64,000 nt of DNA, taken from the NCBI GenBank assembly GCA_963691655.1, contig OY829326.1:82639235-82703234 (forward strand), written 5' to 3'. The notes under the pieces were generated by a model. The model did not search any database, had not been told where the DNA came from, and saw only the letters and a list, made by a program, of their open reading frames with translations. Each line of letters starts with the position of its first letter. The stretch's first letter is position 1. The translations under genes were made by a program, and so were the position numbers. Positions 52,640 through 64,000 of this stretch are shown here, piece by piece. This stretch comes from Toxonevra muliebris. Taxonomy: Eukaryota > Arthropoda > Insecta > Diptera > Pallopteridae.

Positions 52640-55215
52640 TATTAAGAGAGGAGTGCATTTGGACAAAAAGCAACTCTTCAACAATCGAACTCCGAGCACC
52701 AATATAACCACGCACTAAGACTGTGGTTACCGTTATGGGGGAGGTGTGGTGGAGACTATTGTTGTTTCGGCTTACCTTTGCTATGATTCTATTATGCGCC
52801 CCTACGAGGGAGTTGATGGAAGCCGTACGATACGCGGAATCAAATGGCTTAGGACTAATAGTGGACTGTGACGCCAATGCTCAGAACACTATCTGGGGGA
52901 GCACCAAGTGTAACTTCAGGGGGAATAAGCTGTTGGATTTCATTCTGTCATCCCCATTGATAATTCAAAATGTTGGCACCAGCCCGACTTTTATTACTAG
53001 TAGGAGACAGGAGGTGATTGATCTGACACTATCAAACAGTAGTAAGGTGGCTGATCAAATCACCGGATGGCGAGTTCTTAGAGATGACTCCCTTTCGGAC
53101 CACCGTTACATAGAGTTTCGGCGTGCAACTGAGCTAGAATTGGTTCCTGCCGGCCGAAATCCTCGAAAAGCGGATTGGACACGATTCGGTGAGCTGGTCA
53201 AAGAAAGAATTCGCGTCGTTCCTAAACTCCGGACAATAGAGTCAATCGAGGAAGCCTCTAATATATTAGGGCGAATCTTGGTTGATTGCTATGAGATGGT
53301 GTGCCCTGAACGTAGGAGTAGACAAGGTAAGGCGGTCACCGGAAAAACTCCAGGAAGCTTCTGAATCTATCCCTTAAATCTAGTTTTGAAGTGGACTGGA
53401 CTGCCTACCCCGTCAGCTGCAAAGGACTATAAGAAGAAGGTGAAATTTTTAAAACTGAACTCTTATAGAAATTTTTGCAGTGAAATGGTAGATCAGAAGG
53501 GTTCGGCGAGGCTATGCAAAGTTCTTCAAAGGGACCGGACGGCTAAGCTGGACTCACTTCTGAAGCCCGATGGCTCCTACACCAACTCTAGGTCAGAAGT
53601 TAATGACGTACTCCTTGCAACGCACTTCCCGGGTTGCAAGGTAGCTGCTCCTCAGAGCGCTGTCAATACTTCTGGTCAGGTTGGCTCTAGTACTAGAAGG
53701 CTCGACTGGTTTATAGCCTCTAGGATAGTCTTTTCGTCATTCGATGACTTTAAGTCCCCTGGACTAGATGACATCTATCCAATCATGCTAAAGCGGGGAG
53801 GGACAAATCTTATGAAGGTTCTGGAAAGGATCTTTACGGCTTGTCTCGCTCATGGATATATTTCACGTCTTTGGCGCTCGGTTAAAGTTGTATTTATTCC
53901 TAAACCGGGAAGGGATAACTACGCTCTACCGAAGAGTTTCCGACCGATAAGCTTGACATCGGAAGCAGGGAACTACACCCTGGGAGTGTTTGTCGATATC
54001 GAAGGGGCTTTTGACAACGCTATCTTCGACTCGATGTGCTCTTCGGCCAGACAATATGGTATGGAAGAAATCGTCATTCGATGGATTCATACCATGCTAT
54101 CCAAACGGCTGCTTATCACGGGGGGAGAAAACGATGACAGTGTTATGGTCGAGGTTGAGAAAGGATGCCCCCAATGGGGCGTACTCTCTCCTCTTCTATA
54201 GTGCTTCGTGGTGGACTCCATTCTTAATGATTTGTAAAATTTTGGAGTTCACATCCATGCGTATGCTGACGATGTGAGCCTATTAATCTCGGGACGGTCC
54301 TTACAGGCGGTGTGCATCAAAATGCAATAAGTCTTCGACAAGATCGAGGTTTGGTACGATCTGCAGGATCTTTCAGTGAATCCTAGTAAAAGCACCTTAG
54401 TGCTCTTCACCAGGAAACGCAAGAAGGATGGGCTGTTACTACCAACAATGAAGGGAGTAACACTGCAGTTGTCTTCTGAAGTTAAATATTTAGATTGCAA
54501 ACTGTTATGGAAGACGCACGTCCAGCTGAAGGTCTCGCGTGCACTAAAGGTTTGCTGGCAGTGCAGGCAAGCTTTCGGCAAGACTTTGAATCCAGTTCTG
54601 GTATACTGGGTATATATTGTTCTTGTGAGACCTATTGTCACGTATGCCTCTGTAGTATGGTGGAGACGAACTTTGGTTAAGCCCACAGTATCCTCTCGGA
54701 CCAGGCTCCAGAGAAGTGTGTGCCTGTTGTATCACTGGTGTACTACATCTGGTGATGCCCTCAATGCCTTGCTTGACTTGCTTCCTCTGGATCGTCCAAT
54801 CCGTAAAGAAGTAATGAGAGCGGCCTGCAGACTCCAGTTAAATGGAGTTTGGCATGTCGAGAATGTAGGACACAGTATGATATACCACCAGTTGTCAGTA
54901 CAGTGCCCACTGTTCTTGATGCCCGTGCGCAATCATGTGTCTTGCAGCCGCTTCGGAAGAAGATATGATGTTAAGTTCCCGAAAAGTGATCAATGGTTAA
55001 GTCCAGAGGTCGTACTCCGAGGTCTTCGTCATGTCTTCTATACCGATGGATCCAAAACCTCAAACGGTACTGGATCCCGTTGGTATTTGGACGATGAGAC
55101 CAAATACTCTTTTTCCACTGGAAAGATGGCGTCAGTCTTCCTAACGGAGGTTTTCGCCAGCCTAGACGTGGTGAGCTGGATAACATATAGAACTATGGGT
55201 TATTTCATTATTTAG
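52640..55215 (+). mobile_element. R1/LOA-type non-LTR retrotransposon (ORF2), mostly one open frame
   Basis: Order on the plus strand: end of the AP-type endonuclease (GLGLIVDCDANAQNTIWGS; SRRQEVIDLTLSNS; SLSDHRYIEF), RT start (FKSPGLDDIYPIML), VFIPKPGRDNY, VDIEGAFDNA, GCPQWGVLSPLL, YADD (54,262-54,273), NPSKSTLVLFTRK, then the RNase H opening FYTDGSKTSNGTGS. From about 52,800 to 55,200 one frame runs through, broken only by stops at 53,362, 54,199, 54,235 and 54,328. A frameshift lies near 52,800. GCPQG has become GCPQW. RNase H stops after its first block, and the 3' end is missing. RT plus RNase H points to the LOA side of the R1/LOA group. Confidence 0.85.
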
Positions 55216-56440
55216 TCAGTCAAAATAAATCACGCGATGCAGCAATATATTTAATTTTAAAACGAATCCAACTACTATTGTACAACTAAAATTGACCTGC
55301 CCTTGAATTTTTAACTTGTACCCTATGTACGCAATAAACTTTGTATTGAATTTAAAACGCTGTACTTTATTTAGGAAAAGTGGTTAGCTCTTAAAAAGTA
55401 TATAAGGTTTGAGCATCGTACGAAAATTGAATCCAACAAGATTAACTCCTAAACGCCCAATACGTCTGATTTAAATTAAAAATATACTTAGAGGTAGTAT
55501 TTGGGATTCCGAGCAACGTTTGTTCTACGAGTTTTCAAATAAATTAGTTTAAAGTGCCGTAATTTCGATTTACATGGTTGGCCACAGTAGTACCCTTTAG
55601 GGATTATCTGGAGAATAAGTTAAAAAACATGAGCAATCATTTTTAAAAAAAATTATTTAGTGTTAACCCATACCGTTTGACACAAATTTTTTAACCCGGC
55701 AATATATTTGTTATACAAAAATTCGAAAATAAAAAACCTTATTTTCTGTATGTGGCTCAAAATTTTTGCCAAAGGTGCTTTCCGAGTTAAAAATAACTGT
55801 AACTATGCGACAGTTGTCAATTTTGCATTCTTATTTGTACGTATTGTTAAAGAAATCTTTTGTCAGTAAAATCAGATATTTATTTTAAGTGGCGAACGTA
55901 AAATGGCGGCATAGGCAGGTGCGGAAGTGGTTGGTCACTGCAGTGACCAGTGGGTATTTATATTTCCTTAACCCTAAGATGGGCACCTCTCTGGGAGGCG
56001 GTAATATAACCTGCTGGACCTAAGTAGGCCCACGTGAATAAAACGATAATTATGGCCTATTACAGCATGTTATTGCATAGGCAGGTGTGCTGTTGGTATT
56101 GTACCTGGTCTCCTGCATTTGATATGTGTTTCTAGCATGTATATGTGTACAGTTAGGGCTTTGAAAAAGACTTTTGTATATAGGGAAGAAAAAAATTATT
56201 ATTTTTTTACTTCAGGTAAAACATATCTTATTTATGTATTAATCAAAATGTATGAAAAGTATGGTCCACGCTTGAATGAAGAAAAAAAAGTTTTCAAATT
56301 ATAGCTCCACAGTTGTATTTTTTGCCACTTGGATACAGGTAATTAGATTCCAAATTTGGGGTTAATATGTTGAAGTTGACAGGTCGCTCCAACCCTGTAA
56401 AGTTCATAAAGTATAGATATGTTTATACTACTTAAGCCTG
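55216..56440. other. Intergenic DNA without recognised features
   Basis: AT-rich with a slightly GC-richer patch at 55,900-56,060 (GGCGGCATAGGCAGGTGCGG; CTCTCTGGGAGGCGG). ATAGGCAGGTG occurs twice (55,910 and 56,077), bracketing about 170 bp. No coding signal was identified. Confidence 0.35.
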
Positions 56441-57340
56441 ACTCTCTCGAAGCTCCATTAGGCGCTCCAGAATGCAAGTGAGACAGAAAGCCACCATATC
56501 AGAACAAAATGGGTTGAGATGGAAAACTTTTGCTAGACATTAACGGACCCGAAGAAAAAGTTGACGATAATTATTACTAGGAATGGCTAAGAAAATATTT
56601 TGGGTTTACCCAATATTTGCAAGGGAACGGAAGAAAATCAAGCACAAGTTTGCGTTGAAGTTATAGAAAAGTGGAATTTAAAGACAAATATTAAAGGACT
56701 TGTGTTTGCAACGACACCGAGCAATACAGGACTTAATAAAGGCATGTACCACTAAATGCATTGAAAAAACATTGAACAAGGACGATTTTTGTGAACTTTT
56801 ACAACGAAAAGCTTTCCGAGCTCCTGATCCTTCTCATCATGCCCGATGCCCAGCTAAAGGAATTTACTTTCTAAAAATATTCATCTCCAAAAATCAGTTA
56901 CAGTTGACTTACCGAGAGGAAACAAAAATTGTAAATATGGCTTTGTTTATTACTTAATTATTATCTATTTTTTCGCTGCATTTACAATTGACTAAGCTAC
57001 AAGATCCTGGCTTGGAAACGTTTGTAACTAGAAGAACCAATTCTTTCTTCGACTTAGTTCTGTATGGAGGAAAAATTAAAGCGGAAACATTTCCTAATAT
57101 CGAATGTGAGCTTTGGATAAATGATCTAGTTTAAAATTGAGTTTTACATTCGTTGCTGTAATGTGAGGGTTGTGACACTGCTGAACGTGGAATCGGTTTG
57201 ATTAAAAAATATAGCCAGACGCTTCCCAAAGATGAGGAACAAGAGCTTCGTTTTGTAGCAAACCATAAAAAAGAGCTTCCTGCACCATTAAAAAAAAAAG
57301 TATTCTGCAGACGTCTTATGCACAACAGCTTTTTAACAAA
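56440..57340 (+). pseudogene. Decayed ORF of an uncharacterised repeat-derived family
   Basis: Around 57,170-57,300 the plus strand reads SERG-like TAERGIGLIKKYSQTLPKDE, then EQELRFVANHKKELPAPLKK. This pattern occurs in a protein family of unknown function repeated in several invertebrate genomes. The recognition is from memory and uncertain. Upstream, 56,700-56,957 is open with a Cys/His-containing stretch. Stops and frameshifts interrupt the rest. The fragment at 5.8-6.1 kb may belong to the same family. Confidence 0.3.
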
Positions 57341-57404
57341 AAAAAAAAAATTAAATTTGATCCAAATCACAACTTACAATTTCCATACCACCAATTTTAT
57401 ATAA

Positions 57405-57697
57405 TACTAGGATTATTAGCAGTTTCTGATGCCACACGCACTAACCATGTAATGTAACTTTAGGTATAATTTAATTTATTTTACAAAAGCACAAAAGCAA
57501 CCAAAAAATACAAATTTTATAGTTTTAAAACAAATTATCGCTTAGGCATATCTTTCTTCTTTTTCCTTTATTTTGATAAAATTTCAATAAAGTATATAAA
57601 TAAATTTGAATAACTTCATTTCGACATACAAGTCCGGAAGTTCGCATTAATCGAGACAGTACCTGCATAAATTTTATGCACATTCATGCATTGGACT
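57405..57697 (-). other. 3' flank of the P450 gene
   Basis: Non-coding AT-rich DNA downstream of the P450 stop (reading on the minus strand). AATAAA appears as its complement TTTATT in several places (about 57,474 and 57,566), so polyadenylation within 250 bases is likely. Confidence 0.45.
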
Positions 57698-59103
57698 TTA
57701 GTCCCTAATCAAAAATTTTACTTTGTACGGCTTTGGAGATAATGTGATACCAGGCTGAAGAACCATTGACGGAGTATCATTATCACAAAGTTCAATTCTA
57801 AAGTGTAATAAAATTTTAACTAAGAATGAAAAGAGACACGCCCGCGCCAGAGCATCGCCCAAACAACGACGACGACCCTGACCGAATGGCATAAAGTATT
57901 CATCTTTGATTGTTTTCCCTTCAGCATTAATGAAACGTTCCGGCCGAAAGCATTCAGGATCTCCCCAGTGCTCCTTGTCCATATGTACAGAACGTAGCCC
58001 AATTAGTATAGTTGTATTTTTAGGAATACTACATCCAGCAAGTGTTGTATCCCAGAGAGCCCGTCGCGGTCCAGTAATGGGAGTAATATGAAAGTATCTT
58101 TGTACCTCCATGATAAAAGCGTCCGTATAGGGGAAGGATTCGCGGGCACTTAAATGCGGGCATTCATTCAAATTATCTGTTAGATTGGTCTCAATTTCAT
58201 TAAACATCAATTGCTGAATGTGCGGGTATAGGGCTAACAGCATAAGTGCCAAGTCCATAGTGTTGCTGGTGGTTTGTGAACCACCGATGAAGAAATCTAA
58301 AATCGTCATTATGAGCTGAGTTTCATTAAATGTGCTATTCTCAATTCCATTATGGTCCTGCATATCACGAATATATGAAAAAATGAAATCACTGTCAGTG
58401 TTCTCCGACGTAATACGATCCTTGTGCTCACTAATAGTTTCCATAAAGAAGTGGTAAAGTTCGTCGTTCAGGTTTCGCACCAAATTGTACCCGGTTCTGT
58501 TCGGTGCTATAAAGCGCAACCATGAAAACTGGGAAAGTATACCACCGCAAATGTCGAACAGTTTCGAGCGGCGATTTAACATATCGAGGAGTCGAACTAA
58601 CCGCTTGTCGTCGCGTTCAATTGCTTTTCCAGCTGTTAACGTCCAGAGCACACTAATAACACTTGGAGCAAGAAATGACCCTGGCCACACTGGTGTCCCT
58701 TTTGTATCTGCGATATAATTTATTAGGTTATCAGCTTCCTTTTCAATGTGCTGCTCCATTTGCGTGCGGCCATATCCCACGTGACGCATTTGTTTCATTG
58801 CAAAATTTCGATGTTCATGCCAGAGCTTGCCATCAGTGCAAGTTATGCCCTTGCGAGTTCCCATCGTTCGGAGACGCAAGAAAAAGGTATCTGGCCTGCC
58901 TTCAAACACTTCCTGGAGATGAACTTCTCGCACCAGTGGATAAGTTAAGACGACAACTACCAGCTCACTACCCAGTTTTAGTCCCAAAATGTTACTATTG
59001 TATTGCCTTGCCCACTTTTCAAATGCAATATGCTGCCCTCTAGATGCGATTGCTTCTTTGCGTAATTGAATCGTATTCCCCATCCATGGTATAAAATCAG
59101 GAC
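57698..59103 (-). CDS. Cyp305a1: Cytochrome P450, CYP2 clan, CYP305A-like (last, main coding exon)
   Basis: Haem-thiolate mono-oxygenase of the CYP2 clan, acting at the endoplasmic reticulum with P450 reductase; the substrate is unknown. The minus-strand exon of about 468 codons shows WxxxR (WHEHR), the I-helix FFIGGSQTTSNT, ExxR (EVQR), FRPERF, and the haem loop FMPFGQGRRRCLGDALARA with its Cys ligand. RLRTMGTRKGITCTDGKLWH and NRRSKLFDICGG fit my memory of Drosophila Cyp305a1. The exon opens at GPDFIPWMGN after acceptor TTTTACAG (59,104-59,111 on the minus strand). The ATG at 59,137 is intronic and not the start. The first exon with the membrane anchor and Pro-rich hinge was not found up to the window end. 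No frame breaks. It is convergent with ftz-f1. Another CYP2-clan family is possible. Confidence 0.85.
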
Positions 59104-59229
59104 CTGTAAAATGTTGGATTAAAATTAGAAACTTCAAATATTCAATATAATGTTCAGTTTTCGAGATATGACAATGATGTGCTACGAAAACAAACTAAAC
59201 TAAACTAACCATATATTATACCAACGAAC

Positions 59230-59985
59230 CAAGGCCGTATTTAGGGGGGGACGTTCTGGGGGTTCTGACCTTCTGACCTTTGAATTGAATTGCCAAAAAT
59301 GGTATTTTCAGGGGTTTCAACCCCATTTTTCTAAAACGTGACGTAATAGGAAGTTTTTGACCTCAGATTCGTGTTCAGTATGAAAAATTCATTCGCAAAC
59401 ACTAGGAACAATATTGTTCACCAAACCCATATGCAGGACAGTGTTATTGAATAAGCTTCAAAGTTCTTGATCTTAAAATATAATTAATCCTTTAACCCAT
59501 TATTGCTCAGAGCACCCGACTCGGAAGATTTCTATGCCCTGACTGCGCGAATTCAGGGAATATATGCCAACCTCATCCGGGCTCCTCATCATTGATAATG
59601 GCCCAAATTCCAACTGATAATCATTTGAAAAAATTAGTCTCTGACTATATTTGGCATTTTTGATCATTTTTTGAGGTTGGATTCATTATCAATAATGGCA
59701 AGTCAATAAGTTATCGAAATTATGTCTATCACGATAAAAAATGTATTGGAATCCACACTGAACAATATTTATTTGAAAAAATTTAAATTGATTATTCTGT
59801 GAACTTTTTTTTGTCATTTTCGGCCATTTTTTTTAGGTTAAGATTAAGAAAATTCGGAAACAAAAATTTTTCCTTTTTTTATCCACTTTTCTCCCTAGTC
59901 TGATTTTATGTGAATATTTTCATCGAATGGACCCCCCCCCCCTCCCCCCCGAAAAAAAAACCTGGCTACGGCCCTGAAACGAAAG
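59230..59985. mobile_element. Inverted-repeat element with nested foldback copy
   Basis: AAGGCCGTATTTAGGGGGG (59,230) and, inverted at the right end, AGGGCCGTAGCCAGG (59,978-59,964) share the GGCCGTA...AGG form of repeats seen widely in insects. C-rich runs (59,934-59,948) lie next to the right end. Inside, 59,330-59,455 is a diverged copy of the foldback element of 23,445-23,743 (AAAAATTCATTCGCAAACAC; TATGCAGGACAGTGTTAT). Confidence 0.5.
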
Positions 59986-60029
59986 ATAATGTTTGTTAAA
60001 ATTAGATTAGATTGTATTGGGTGTATTTT

Positions 60030-61345
60030 TGGATTTTACCCTTTTCTAACATTCTAACATTCCAGAATGTATTCTGAAAGAATGTTGCCAAAAACTTATG
60101 GTACCCATCTCTCTTCTATTTACCCATTCTTTAAAATGTGGCCATTTTCCCGACGCTTGAAAGATCTCATACATTATTCCGCTACACAAGTCTGGAAGTA
60201 AATCTTTAATTAATAACTACTGTGGCATAACAAATCTCAGTGCCACTCCCAAACTTTTGAACAAATTATTTGCTCGCAAATCAGTTTCAATCTTTATAAA
60301 TCTATTTCACCTTTTCAACATGGGTTTTTACCCGGCATATCGCCAACTACTAACCTTGTAGAATTCAATGCCAATGGATTACAAACTGATGTTGTATACA
60401 CCGACTTTAGTAAGGCTTTTGACGTAGTAAATCATAATTTGCTTTTGCTTAAATTAAGTAATATTAGTTTTCAGCCACGTTTACTTAAATGGATTTCTTC
60501 TTACCTTGCAAATCGAACACAGAGTGTTTTGTTCAAGGGTTATAAATCTAATAGCTTTCCTGTTACTTCGGGCGTCCCTCAGGGGAGCCACCTTGGTCCC
60601 ATTCTTTTCTTACTCTTCATTAACGATTTACCTAATATTTTTCAGCACTGTACAATTTTGATGTACGCTGATGATGTTAAATTATTTTATGCTTTGACGA
60701 ATATTGACGACACTAAGTTACTTCAAAATGACTTAGAACAACTGTATAGTTGGTGTAGCTTAAACTTAATTAAGCTGGATTTAAATAAATGTAAGCAAAT
60801 GTCCTTTTCGCGTAAACCTTCTTTATTATTTAACTATAATATTGATAATTATAAGCTTGAAATTGTTTCAGCATTTGTGGATCTTGGTGTTACTATGGAT
60901 CCCAAGCTTTGTTTTATTACACACATTAACAAAATTATTAATAAGGCTTCTAGTGTACTCGGTTTTATTAATCGCTGGGCGAAAGAATTTCGTTAGTACG
61001 CCCAATATTAGAGTATGCCTCAATAATTTGGTGTCCATATTATACGCGCCATGAAGATGCCTTAGAATCGGTCTAAAAACAATTTCTACTTTTCTGTTTA
61101 CGTGGTTTACCTTGGAACCCGAATTTAAATCTTCCATCGTATGAAAATCGTTTGAAACTAATTGCATTACCGTCTTTAAAATGGCGTAGAATTATATTAA
61201 AATCAACATTCATACTTAAACTTTTTCAGGACAATATAAATAGCACTTATCTTTTAAGCAGGTTAAATATCAATATTCCTACGCACTCTACAAGGAACTA
61301 TATTTTATTATATACAAGGAACTAAGTTTATCACTTGGTAAAATT
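60030..61345 (+). mobile_element. CR1/Jockey-group non-LTR retrotransposon RT, second copy
   Basis: RT blocks on the plus strand: IIPLHKSGSK, YTDFSKAFDVVNHNLLLLKL, KWISSYLANRTQSVLFKGYK, SGVPQGSHLGPILFLLFIND, MYADDVKLF (catalytic YADD at about 60,663-60,674) and FVDLGVTMDPKL. The central frame 60,439-60,996 is intact. Frameshifts lie near 60,350-60,410 and after FINRWAKEF at 60,993, beyond which EYASIIWCPYYTRHEDALES continues in another frame. It belongs to the same group as 2,596-4,990 but is a different subfamily by sequence. No endonuclease is present, so it is 5'-truncated. Confidence 0.85.
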
Positions 61346-61429
61346 TTCTGATTCGCTAATTTCGATTAAACATAAAATTCTTTCTGAAATTAACAATTAA
61401 TTAATTATTTACAAAATTTAGTGAAGTAG

Positions 61430-62248
61430 AAATACCTGGGAATTGATACTATTTTTCTTGTAGGTCTTGTCGAGTAAAACAAGAATCTGTGTGTGAAATT
61501 TTCCAAACACCCCCAAAATCTTGATTTACCATTAAAAAAAACCGGGTTTGCGTACCTTTGCGCACTTATAAGCCCGTAACTTAGTTGATTATCAACAGAT
61601 TTTCAGTTTCTTACCAGTTTTAGAAGAAAGAAAGAAAGACCTTTCGAACGAATCTGTGAGTATTTTTCCAGCAAAAACTGTTTTTTTTTTTCACTTTTAT
61701 GGTCTTTCCAAAAAATATGTTTAATAACGAATACAGTACATATTTGTTTTTAATTGAGTAATTGACTGAGTTATTAAACTTTTTATGAAAACAAAATTTT
61801 TATAAAAACACAATTTTTGGCCATTCAACTCAAAAATGATTGCTTTACCGTTGTTTTTTTTTTTTTTAAATTCAGCTTCATCAGTTTCTCGATGAAGTTA
61901 CTAACAATATTCTGAAATCATTTTTATTTTATTTTTCAGTTAATAAACATATTTTGTGAATAAATTCACAAGTAGTGTGTAGAAACATCGCTAAAGTTAA
62001 GAAAAGGTGAAAAAAGTGAAAAAAAATTGTGTTTGCTGGACATACACACAAATTTCTCAAGTTTTCTTACATCGAATATATATATCATTCGAAAGGTCTA
62101 AGTTTCTTTCATCTAAAACCGGTAAGAAAGTTGATAATCAACTAAGTTATAGGCTTATAAGTGCGCAAAGGTACACAAAACTGGTTTTTTAACGGTAAAA
62201 ATACTCGACAAGACCTACAAGAAAAATAGTATCACTTCCCAGGTATTT
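61430..62248. mobile_element. Foldback element with long terminal inverted repeats
   Basis: AATACCTGGGAATTGATACT (61,431) is mirrored at the right end (AGTGATACTATTTTTCTTGT when inverted). The match continues with gaps through CCTTTGCGCACTTATAAGCC, AACTTAGTTGATTATCAAC and AGACCTTTCGAA, so each arm is at least about 160 bases. The total length is about 819 bp and non-coding. No clear target duplication was read. Confidence 0.8.
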
Positions 62249-62249
62249 T

Positions 62250-63170
62250 TTACTGTCGTACCGTGTAATTCAAAAGGAACAACTAAATACCGTAGTGGCC
62301 AGATAAAAGTTAACATCTTATACATTTTGAAAATCAAGTGAAATTGATTTCAAAAGTTGAAAATTGTATTCGAATATTGGTTATTTGATAAGTTTGACAA
62401 AAATATCTTTTACTTGAAGAAAATGCGTTTCCATAATTTTTTTTTTCAAAGTAAACGGTGAGTATGAGGAAGGAACATTAAATTATGTAAATGTGCGAGA
62501 ATTTATTTTTTATTGCTAGCTATTAAATAATAAAAAAATAAAGATTTTTATGCTTGATGCATTTACCTCATGTTTAGGTAACAGACATGGCATCAAGTCT
62601 CGGCAGTGTTCGACCTTTAAACTTCTACTTAAAATTGTTTTTCGAGTTCTTCTTCAACTCATATTTTTTAGAGCTACCCAATAGTTCTCAATAGCGTTCA
62701 TATCTTTTCTGTTTTCGAACTATTTCTGCAAATCAGTGCCAGTTTTTCAAGATATTGTTTCGCCATAAATAGCAAATTATAGAAATTACATAATATCGTT
62801 ATTTGTTTAATAAAATAAAGATTACCAATTTAAAAAATATCATAGTTGTAATTTTAGCTCTACAGTTTAGCGCAGAGTCGCCTTGGAAAATTAACGAGGG
62901 TTCACTGGGGAAATTTCTGCCAAGCTTAACAGAATGTGGGGGAATTTTAATTACGGGTTCAACAATTTGGTATTTATAAACGACACATTAAACGTATTTG
63001 AATATATTGACAGCAGTAATAACTTTTCGGAGCCATCAATTTATATCTTATACCAAGTGGTCAACAATCCAATTTCCAAATCGACTCTGAGCTAAGCTGT
63101 AGAGATGAAAATATATGTATGATATTTCATAAAATTATATAATTTCAATAATTTTATATTTATGGCGAAG
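62250..63170. other. AT-rich intergenic DNA
   Basis: No gene or element ends were recognised. The window from here to the right end did not reveal the missing first exon of the P450. Confidence 0.4.
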
Positions 63171-63174
63171 CAAT

Positions 63175-64000
63175 GGCCCTTATTATGAACTGCGTTCGAT
63201 CTTCGACTGTAGTCGAATGCCCTGATCGAACGAATTTGAGTTTGGTATTATGACATGCTTTCGATAGAGAATAGCGTTATTGTGAATTTTGCTCATTTTG
63301 GCTTGTTGACGATAGTTTATTTCTATCAGCTGATCGTCATTTTGAAAAATAAATACAATTTGTTTAAAAATGAAGTAGAAAAAATAAGGACAAAATACAA
63401 ATAATGGTTCAACCATTCATTGGAAGAGGATGAGAGCTTGATGGAACTGGCCAGAAGTAGAAAACGATTAAGTGCAGCCTTTCGAAAAAGCTTTGGCAGT
63501 TACGAAATTCGTGTACAGATTTCTACAGAACTTACAACTGACCAAAGAGGCGTTTGTGGACTTGATGACTACTACAGATGAACTGCTCAAGCAATGCACA
63601 TGAGCAAGATCAATCCCAAACATATTAAAATTGGCAACAGTTCTGCGATTTTGTGCTCAGAGATCACTCCAACTAAACATTGGGAATGAGAATACTCTTG
63701 GACTTGCTTAGCCCACGGTGTCTGTGGTGTTATCAGAGGCTTCAGATGTCCTGAAAAATTGTTTTTGCCAAAGATGAATAAAATTCAATAAAGCGAATGC
63801 CGGGAATTATTGGTTGGTCCTAAACCATTTAGTTCTTTCTTCGTCGCACAGAACTTTTGAGGAAATACCCTTTGCAATCAGAGGATTTGCTTTCCAACAA
63901 TTATACAAGTTTCTATAACTGCAATGTGTTGCTCACCACTTTAAACCTGCAAAAAAATTTTCAAAAACTGTTTAAAATTAGTTTTTAGACCTCAAAATGC
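63175..64000 (+). mobile_element. PIF/Harbinger element with broken transposase, cut by window end
   Basis: After a possible terminus GGCCCTTATTATGAACTGCG (63,175) the plus strand shows a transposase-like reading: FRKSFGSYEIRVQ, LTKEAFVDLMTTTDELLKQC, then ILKLATVLRFCAQRSLQLNI, GNENTLGLA and PTVSVVLSEASDVL. This is the N-terminal part of Harbinger-type nucleases (…LxxALRFLAxGSYQ…VGxxxxxxxSQPTVSRxL). Stops (for example near 63,601 and 63,710) make it inactive. The catalytic part would lie beyond the window. Confidence 0.65.

Noticed and set aside
54376..55215. Separate 279-codon gene downstream of the RT
   Set aside because: It is in the same frame as the RT upstream and carries its thumb/RNase H motifs, so it is the same retrotransposon ORF after stop codons.
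58485..59043. Plus-strand open stretches of 77, 126 and 66 codons
   Set aside because: They are antisense to the P450 exon and show no independent domain.
59104..59137. ATG at 59,137 as the P450 start (MKFLILIQHFT)
   Set aside because: It lies in intron sequence before a good acceptor. It has no membrane anchor of adequate length and no Pro-rich hinge, which P450s of this clan have.
1..64000. CRISPR arrays, bacterial operons, tRNA or rRNA genes
   Set aside because: No regularly spaced identical repeats, no tRNA cloverleaf with A/B boxes and no rRNA sequence were recognised. The window is clearly eukaryotic.

Overview
The window reads as nuclear DNA of a higher fly (Brachycera). It is AT-rich, has introns up to 18.5 kb and is dense in degraded transposons. 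Its main gene encodes the fly nuclear receptor FTZ-F1 (NR5A family) in its long, alpha-type form. Assigning a tephritid-like fly rather than a drosophilid is only inference from intron size and repeat load.

Layout. Positions 1-16,100 hold no host gene I can support. They carry remnants of non-LTR retrotransposons, a Tc1/mariner DD37E element inserted into the reverse transcriptase of one of them, and several small inverted-repeat elements whose ends and target duplications can be read directly. From about 16.1 kb the sequence looks like a transcribed 5' leader. The ftz-f1 coding region runs from 18,359 to 46,587 on the plus strand in eight coding exons (767 codons plus stop, all junctions phase-consistent). 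Exon 1 carries the Gln/Gly-rich N-terminus and both zinc fingers, exon 2 the FTZ-F1 box, exons 3-4 the hinge, and exons 5-8 the ligand-binding domain with the AF-2 helix. Intron 1 is 18.5 kb. It contains a near-full-length DD37E element, a hAT-type element with an exact 8-bp target duplication, other small elements, GA-rich islands, and a remarkable 47-bp RNA-type hairpin at 27.5 kb.

From 46.6 to about 50.6 kb the DNA is AT-rich and lacks recognisable transposons, which fits a long 3' UTR. From 52.6 to 55.2 kb lies an R1/LOA-type non-LTR element (endonuclease, RT, start of RNase H) that is mostly open in one frame. A cytochrome P450 of the CYP2 clan, best matched to Cyp305a1, lies on the minus strand at 57,698-59,103. 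Its first exon (membrane anchor) is not visible. The right end holds a second CR1/Jockey-type RT, a foldback element with arms of more than 150 bp, and the start of a PIF/Harbinger transposase that runs off the edge.

The two host genes are convergent. FTZ-F1 acts in embryonic segmentation with Ftz and as an ecdysone-cascade competence factor. The P450 is an endoplasmic-reticulum mono-oxygenase of unknown substrate. Nothing in the sequence ties the two functionally. The points most worth a second look are the long hairpin in intron 1, the DD37E pair whose frameshifts are partly shared and partly private, the candidate internal 3' splice site in exon 1 that could generate a second N-terminus, and the GA-rich islands in the introns.
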